Source: Terriglobales bacterium (lineage in GTDB: Bacteria > Acidobacteriota > Terriglobia > Terriglobales > Acidobacteriaceae). From it: a DNA stretch of 40,482 nt. The notes below the pieces were generated by a model, which did no database searches, was not told the origin of the DNA, and was given only the letters and a program-made list of their open reading frames with translations. The stretch is taken from NCBI GenBank assembly GCA_035937135.1, contig DASYVL010000070.1:1-40482 (forward strand). The letters run 5' to 3'. Shown piece after piece: positions 36,647 to 40,482 of this stretch. Each line of letters begins with the position of its first letter. The stretch's first letter is position 1. The position numbers and the translations under genes were made by a program.

Positions 36647-38830
36647 CTACGGCTTCACCCCCAACTGCCAGAACAGGAATGAATAGATGTCGGTGTTCTC
36701 CCCTATGATCTTGGCGATGGGCTTGCCCGCGCCGTGTCCCGCCTTGGGCTCGATGCGCAGCAGGATGGGACGCTTGGCATCGCTGCCGTTCGCCGCCCGC
36801 GCCTGCATCAGCGCCGCCATCTTCTTGGCGTGCATCGGATCCACCCGCGTGTCCGTGTCCGCGGTCATGAACAGGATGGCGGGATAACTCTGCCCCTCCT
36901 TCACGTGGTGGTAGGGCGAGTAAGCGTAGAGCCACTCGAACTGCTTGGCATCGTCCGCCGAGCCGTATTCCGGGATCCACAGCTTGGCGATCTGGAAGTT
37001 CTGGTAGCGCAGCATGTCGAGCAGCGGCACCTGGCATACCACAGCGCGGAACAGGTCCGGCCGCTGGGTGAAAGCCGCGCCCATCAGCAGCCCGCCATTC
37101 GAGCCTCCCTGGATGGCCAGGTGCTCCTTGTCCGTGTACTTCTGCGAGATGAGGAACTCGGCGGCGGCGATGAAGTCGTCGAAGACGTTCTGCTTGTTGC
37201 CCAGCATGCCGGCGCGGTGCCAGTCCTCGCCGAACTCGCTGCCTCCGCGCATGTTGGCTTCCGCGAACACTCCGCCGTGCTCCAGCCACAGATACACGCC
37301 GCGGCGGAAGGCGGGAGTAGAACTGATGTTGAATCCTCCGTATCCGGTCAGCAGCGTCGGATTCTGACCGTTGAGTACCAGGCCGCGCTTGGCCACCACG
37401 AACATCGGGACCTTGGTGCCGTCCTTGGAGAGGAACCACATCTGCTTTACCTGGTAAGCGGCGGAGTCCACCGAGGGCGCCGCCACCTTGGCCCACTGCG
37501 AGGACACCCCCGTGGCCAGCGGGTAGTGGTAGATGGTCGGAGGCACGGTGTAGGACTGGAAGCCGTAGAAGGCTTCCTTGCTGTTCCACTCGCCGCCCAG
37601 GCCGATGATGGTGCCGATGGTGGGCAGGTTGACGTCCTTCAGGAACTTGCCGCCGGTGGTGAAGAGTCTCAGTTGCGAGCTGGCGTTCTTTTCGTACTCC
37701 GCGAACAGCTGCCCGCCGATGATCTTGGTGCTGGTCAGCACCGCGTCGCTCTGGGGAATGATCTCCTTCCAGTTGGCGCGCGCGGGATTCGCCGCCGCCA
37801 CTTTGAACACGCGGTACCGCGGCGCGTCCTCGTTGGTCATGATGTAGATGTCGCCGTTATAGATCTCCGCGTTGTAGATGAAGTTCTTGCCCTCGGTCAG
37901 CGGCGTGAAGTCGCCCTCGCTCGTCGCCTCGCGGACGAACAACTCACTCTTGGTCCAGCCCTGGTAGGCGGCGACCATCAGCCAGCGGCCGTCGTTCGAA
38001 AGCCCGACTCCCGGCCACTCCTGCGGATCGCGTCCCTTGCCGAAGATGAGCGGGTCGCCCTCCGGCTTGCTCCCCAGCACGTGATAGAAGACGTGCCGGT
38101 TGTACATTTCCTCGCCCGCCGCTACCTCGCCCTTCTTGGGATAGCGGGTGTAGTAGAAGCCGGAGCCGTCCAGCTTCCAGTCGAGGCTGGCGGCGCGCGT
38201 CTGCGGGATCTCGTCCGGCAGCAGCTTCCCGGTCGCCGTCTCCAGCACGTGCAGCGTACTGATCTCCGAGCCCGAGGGCGACGTCCCGTAGGCCACGTAC
38301 TTGCCGTCGCGCGACGGAAACCACCAGTCGAGCGCCACCGTGCCGTCCGCCGCCATCGCGTTCACGTCCAGCAGCGCCCGGTCCTTTCCATGGACGCCGC
38401 GGCGCACGTACAGCACCGGCTGGTTCTGATGGCCCTCGCGCCGCGTGTAGAGGTAGTACGGCCCGGCAATTTGCGGCGTGTTGATGGTGCCGATGGTCAG
38501 CAACTGCTCCAGGCGCGCGTGAATCTGGTCGCGTCCCGGCAGCGGGTCGAGCAGGCTGCGCGTGTACGCCAGTTCTTTCGACACCCAGGCCTGGGCGTCG
38601 GGATCGTCCCGATTCTCCAGCCAGCGGTAGGGGTCGGCGATCTTGTGCCCGTTCAGCGTGTCCTCGACCGCCCCGACCTTGGCCGGCGGTGGGCCGGCAG
38701 GGTTCGTCTCCGCCGACGTCGCGGACGTTCCCGCGCCACCGTCATTTCCGCTGTTCTGCTGTGCCAGCGTAACCGCCGCCATCCCCACCACCACTCCCAG
38801 GATCCAGAGCAACCGGGCCACTCCTCGCAT
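36647..38830 (-). CDS. Secreted prolyl oligopeptidase (S9A family)
   Basis: I start at the ATG at 38830, which has AGGTGAG upstream and begins a signal peptide (1-24, MRGVARLLWILGVVVGMAAV). The 727-residue protein has the beta-propeller N-terminal domain and the alpha/beta-hydrolase catalytic domain with Ser577 (GGSNGGLLMG), the acid Asp in TADTDTRVDP and the His in KAGHGAGKP. It cuts after proline in short peptides and here is exported, so probably in scavenging. A longer frame to 38950 lacks a plausible start. Confidence 0.94.
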   Translation of the reverse strand: MRGVARLLWILGVVVGMAAVTLAQQNSGNDGGAGTSATSAETNPAGPPPAKVGAVEDTLNGHKIADPYRWLENRDDPDAQAWVSKELAYTRSLLDPLPGRDQIHARLEQLLTIGTINTPQIAGPYYLYTRREGHQNQPVLYVRRGVHGKDRALLDVNAMAADGTVALDWWFPSRDGKYVAYGTSPSGSEISTLHVLETATGKLLPDEIPQTRAASLDWKLDGSGFYYTRYPKKGEVAAGEEMYNRHVFYHVLGSKPEGDPLIFGKGRDPQEWPGVGLSNDGRWLMVAAYQGWTKSELFVREATSEGDFTPLTEGKNFIYNAEIYNGDIYIMTNEDAPRYRVFKVAAANPARANWKEIIPQSDAVLTSTKIIGGQLFAEYEKNASSQLRLFTTGGKFLKDVNLPTIGTIIGLGGEWNSKEAFYGFQSYTVPPTIYHYPLATGVSSQWAKVAAPSVDSAAYQVKQMWFLSKDGTKVPMFVVAKRGLVLNGQNPTLLTGYGGFNISSTPAFRRGVYLWLEHGGVFAEANMRGGSEFGEDWHRAGMLGNKQNVFDDFIAAAEFLISQKYTDKEHLAIQGGSNGGLLMGAAFTQRPDLFRAVVCQVPLLDMLRYQNFQIAKLWIPEYGSADDAKQFEWLYAYSPYHHVKEGQSYPAILFMTADTDTRVDPMHAKKMAALMQARAANGSDAKRPILLRIEPKAGHGAGKPIAKIIGENTDIYSFLFWQLGVKP

Positions 38831-38877
38831 AAGCTCACCTCGCGAACCCAAAAGCGTACCATAGCAATGGCCGACGC

Positions 38878-38907
38878 CTGACAACTGCCCCAGGACCGTG
38901 TTATAAA
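38878..38907 (+). promoter_or_regulatory. Probable sigma-70 promoter of tRNA-Asn
   Basis: CTGACA (38878-38883) and TATAAA (38902-38907) are 18 bases apart, 43 bases before the mature tRNA. Confidence 0.55.
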
Positions 38908-38950
38908 AAGAAGGAGACGTGCCCGCTTGGGTGCGTTTCTGCGACCACAC

Positions 38951-39025
<75 letters not shown>

Positions 39026-39052
39026 TTTCTTTTCTGGGGGGTGTCGGTTTCT

Positions 39053-39076
39053 GAGGTCCTTCGCTCCGCTCAGGAT
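39053..39076. repeat. Fragment of the TCCTTCGCTCCGCTCAGGAT repeat
   Basis: GAGGTCCTTCGCTCCGCTCA then GGAT lies between the two copies of the tRNA 3' end. It is a shorter relative of the 10476-10605 family. An imperfect relative is at 22041-22066. Confidence 0.55.
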
Positions 39077-39113
39077 TTCGGCTGCGGGCTCGGACGCCCG
39101 CAAGACGCCTCAA

Positions 39114-39145
39114 GTTCGAGTCCTACCTGAGGAGCCATTTCTTTT
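39114..39145 (+). repeat. Direct duplicate of the tRNA-Asn 3' end
   Basis: The 32 bases from GTTCGAGTCC to the T-rich tail repeat exactly those at 39002-39033, covering the T-loop, 3' acceptor strand, CCA and first downstream bases. The copies are 112 bases apart. This is an att-like duplication. Confidence 0.8.
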
Positions 39146-39181
39146 TCCGTGGTTCGCTGGATTCCCGTTTCGTAGAACCCC

Positions 39182-39907
39182 TTGACGCCCGAGACCCGTC
39201 AACGGATCCAGATCGTGATGGCCATAGCCTTGGCCATCGCCGCCATCCGCGTCGCCATCATTTTCTACCAGCGCTACACCGAGAAGAGCGCGACCGCGGA
39301 AAGACCGCCCGAGCAGCCCCTGAACCCGGACTACTACGTTGTTCCCCATAAGCTCTACGCCTACGACCTGAGGTCGGCGCAGAAGCTGGTGGGACGCCCG
39401 GTGTGGGTGCGGGCGGGTTACCGCTCCGCCTATTTTCCTTGCGAGCCGGCGCGCCTCCACTGCGACTTCCGGCAGGAGGCGGGGCTGCTGGGGCCCATCC
39501 AGCGCCTCGAGGTGAAGGACGTCATCCGCTTGTCCTCGCCCTTGGCTCCCGGCCAGCCCCAGATCATGGTGGTCTTCGAGAAGGAAGGGAAGTCCTACGC
39601 CTTCTCCGTGGGCGCTATGACCGGCGAGAACTACACGCTCTTCATCGACGACATGCTCTACCTCCAGGACCCGCACCAGCTCTACCGGCACTGGCCGGCG
39701 GAGGTCTGGCAGGCTGTCGACCAGCACCAGATTCACAAGGGCATGAACGAGCTGCAGGTCACGTTCTCCCTGGGCACCGGATATCTCCACGGCGGCGGGC
39801 AGGGTTCCACCCGGGTCCTGACTTTTCCCAACGGCGGCAAGCCGCTGGTGGTGACCTTGGAGCAAGACAAGGTCGTGGACGTCGAGCCTGCGCCTCCGGG
39901 CTCCTGA
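39182..39907 (+). CDS. Membrane-anchored protein of unknown function
   Basis: The 241-residue product from TTG at 39182 has a basic N-terminus, one membrane anchor (about 9-29, IVMAIALAIAAIRVAIIFYQ) and a periplasmic domain rich in beta strands (YYVVPHKLYAYDLRSAQKLV, GENYTLFIDDMLYLQDP). Two Cys (C87, C94 or nearby) in FPCEPARLHCDF could pair. The start is uncertain: a downstream ATG at about 39218 is possible, but would cut into the anchor. I cannot name the family. A strong hairpin follows. Confidence 0.8.
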   Translation: MTPETRQRIQIVMAIALAIAAIRVAIIFYQRYTEKSATAERPPEQPLNPDYYVVPHKLYAYDLRSAQKLVGRPVWVRAGYRSAYFPCEPARLHCDFRQEAGLLGPIQRLEVKDVIRLSSPLAPGQPQIMVVFEKEGKSYAFSVGAMTGENYTLFIDDMLYLQDPHQLYRHWPAEVWQAVDQHQIHKGMNELQVTFSLGTGYLHGGGQGSTRVLTFPNGGKPLVVTLEQDKVVDVEPAPPGS

Positions 39908-39925
39908 GCAGCCGCACGGCACTAA

Positions 39926-39955
39926 AAAGGTCCCCGCGCTTGAACGGGGACCTTT
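39926..39955. terminator. Terminator hairpin between convergent genes
   Basis: AAAGGTCCCC (39926-39935) and GGGGACCTTT (39946-39955) form a perfect 10-bp stem with a 10-base loop. The A-rich 5' side and T-rich 3' side make it plausible in both directions. Confidence 0.75.
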
Positions 39956-39986
39956 GAGTTGGAGAACTCAGCCAACGAGGCTGGGT

Positions 39987-40328
39987 TTAGTGATGGTCGT
40001 GATCGCGAGAGTTATCGTTGCTCTCCCAGTCACGGTCGTTATGCCAACTCTGTGAGCGGCCATCCCACCAGGAATGAGCGCGGCTCCAGCAGCGCTCGCG
40101 CTCCGCGCGCAGCGTGCTCCGCCTGCTCGCCACCTGTCGGCTGTTGACGCCGTGCTGGCGAATGGCCTTATCGAGCTGGAACTCCGCCCTCTCAACGCGT
40201 TGCCGGCATGCTCCTTTGTAGTCGTTCTTCGCACTCGCGCTCGGCACTCCTACAAACAACAGAAGCACAGCCACCACCGCGGTCGCCAACACCTTTACAG
40301 CTCTTCCTGCATTCTGTCCTCTTATCAC
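39987..40328 (-). CDS. Small secreted protein with His/Asp-rich tail
   Basis: The 113-residue product has a signal peptide (about 1-33, ending PSASA), a basic helical domain with two Cys (GACRQRVERAEFQLDKAIRQ and ERERCW), and a tail rich in Trp, Ser, Asp and His (DWESNDNSRDHDHH). The Cys pair may form a disulfide outside the cytoplasm and the tail may bind metal (inference). I do not know the family. It faces the membrane-anchored gene with a terminator hairpin between. Confidence 0.75.
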   Translation of the reverse strand: MIRGQNAGRAVKVLATAVVAVLLLFVGVPSASAKNDYKGACRQRVERAEFQLDKAIRQHGVNSRQVASRRSTLRAERERCWSRAHSWWDGRSQSWHNDRDWESNDNSRDHDHH

Positions 40329-40464
40329 AGGATCCTCCTTCCCGCACTTCGCGGATTTTAGTCTATTAGATGTGCAGCCCGAGTATGAGGGTTGCGCTGT
40401 GGAGCCTGCTTACTGTCATGTGCTACTAGCCACTGGCCCCTCATCTGCGCTATCGTTTCCGGCC

Positions 40465-40482
40465 ATGAACCGACGAGAGCTT
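40465..40482 (+). CDS. Start of a gene cut by the window edge
   Basis: The window ends ATG AAC CGA CGA GAG CTT (MNRREL), which looks like the start of a twin-arginine or basic N-terminal leader. Only six codons are visible. Confidence 0.3.

Noticed and set aside
36734-38881. A 715-codon plus-strand open frame
   Set aside because: It is the shadow of the prolyl oligopeptidase gene, which has a full catalytic triad on the minus strand.

Overview
The window is GC-rich, densely coded bacterial chromosomal DNA. Gene content points to an Acidobacteriota member (inference, no marker phylogeny possible here): a pilB-pilT-pilC-pilS-pilR cluster, several NtrC-class regulators, DinB/DUF1569 proteins, paired secreted coiled-coil proteins sharing a YTNDNLPTSGALS block, and intergenic repeats of the types ACCACGGAGGCACGGAGG and TGTCATCCTGAGC. 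Several genes end in TGA, so the standard code applies. I see no CRISPR array, prophage or intact insertion sequence, and no gene-free stretch above 300 bases.

Layout. 1-3680 (minus): uvrC, a secreted barrel-like protein, and a DUF3179 membrane protein that runs off the left edge. The DUF3179 frame holds an in-frame UGA where the family has Cys, followed by a hairpin with a GGUCU loop, which together look like a selenocysteine insertion site. 3740-5540: a TPR protein, a lipoprotein and a DUF1569 protein. 5525-11084 (minus): a GT2-like protein, prepilin peptidase, a PAS histidine kinase, two paralogous secreted coiled-coil proteins and a sigma-54 response regulator; the last five look like one functional block. 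11198-14362: a BON lipoprotein, a DCC thiol protein, a small unknown, and a K+ channel/RCK protein. 14543-16482: mobA, an MlaF-like ATPase and a DinB protein. 16579-18596: rpsT, and a Ycf46-like AAA+ ATPase broken by an amber codon. 19182-23033: phoH, ybeY, a CorC-like gene and era, the usual ribosome/RNA-maturation neighbourhood. 23045-27491 (minus): an endonuclease III-like glycosylase, an NtrY-like kinase and its NtrX-like regulator with an altered GAFTGA loop. 27673-34885 (plus): the type IV pilus motor and PilS/PilR operon behind a strong sigma-70 promoter. 34929-40482: a TPR protein, SAM hydrolase, prolyl oligopeptidase, tRNA-Asn with a duplicated 3' end, and two small exported or membrane proteins.

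How it fits together. The strongest functional theme is type IV pilus assembly and two-component control: PilD matures pilins, PilB/PilT/PilC drive extension and retraction, PilS/PilR and two more kinase/NtrC-class pairs regulate. The second theme is housekeeping (S20, PhoH-YbeY-Era, UvrC). The most striking single feature is the DUF3179 selenoprotein candidate at the left edge.
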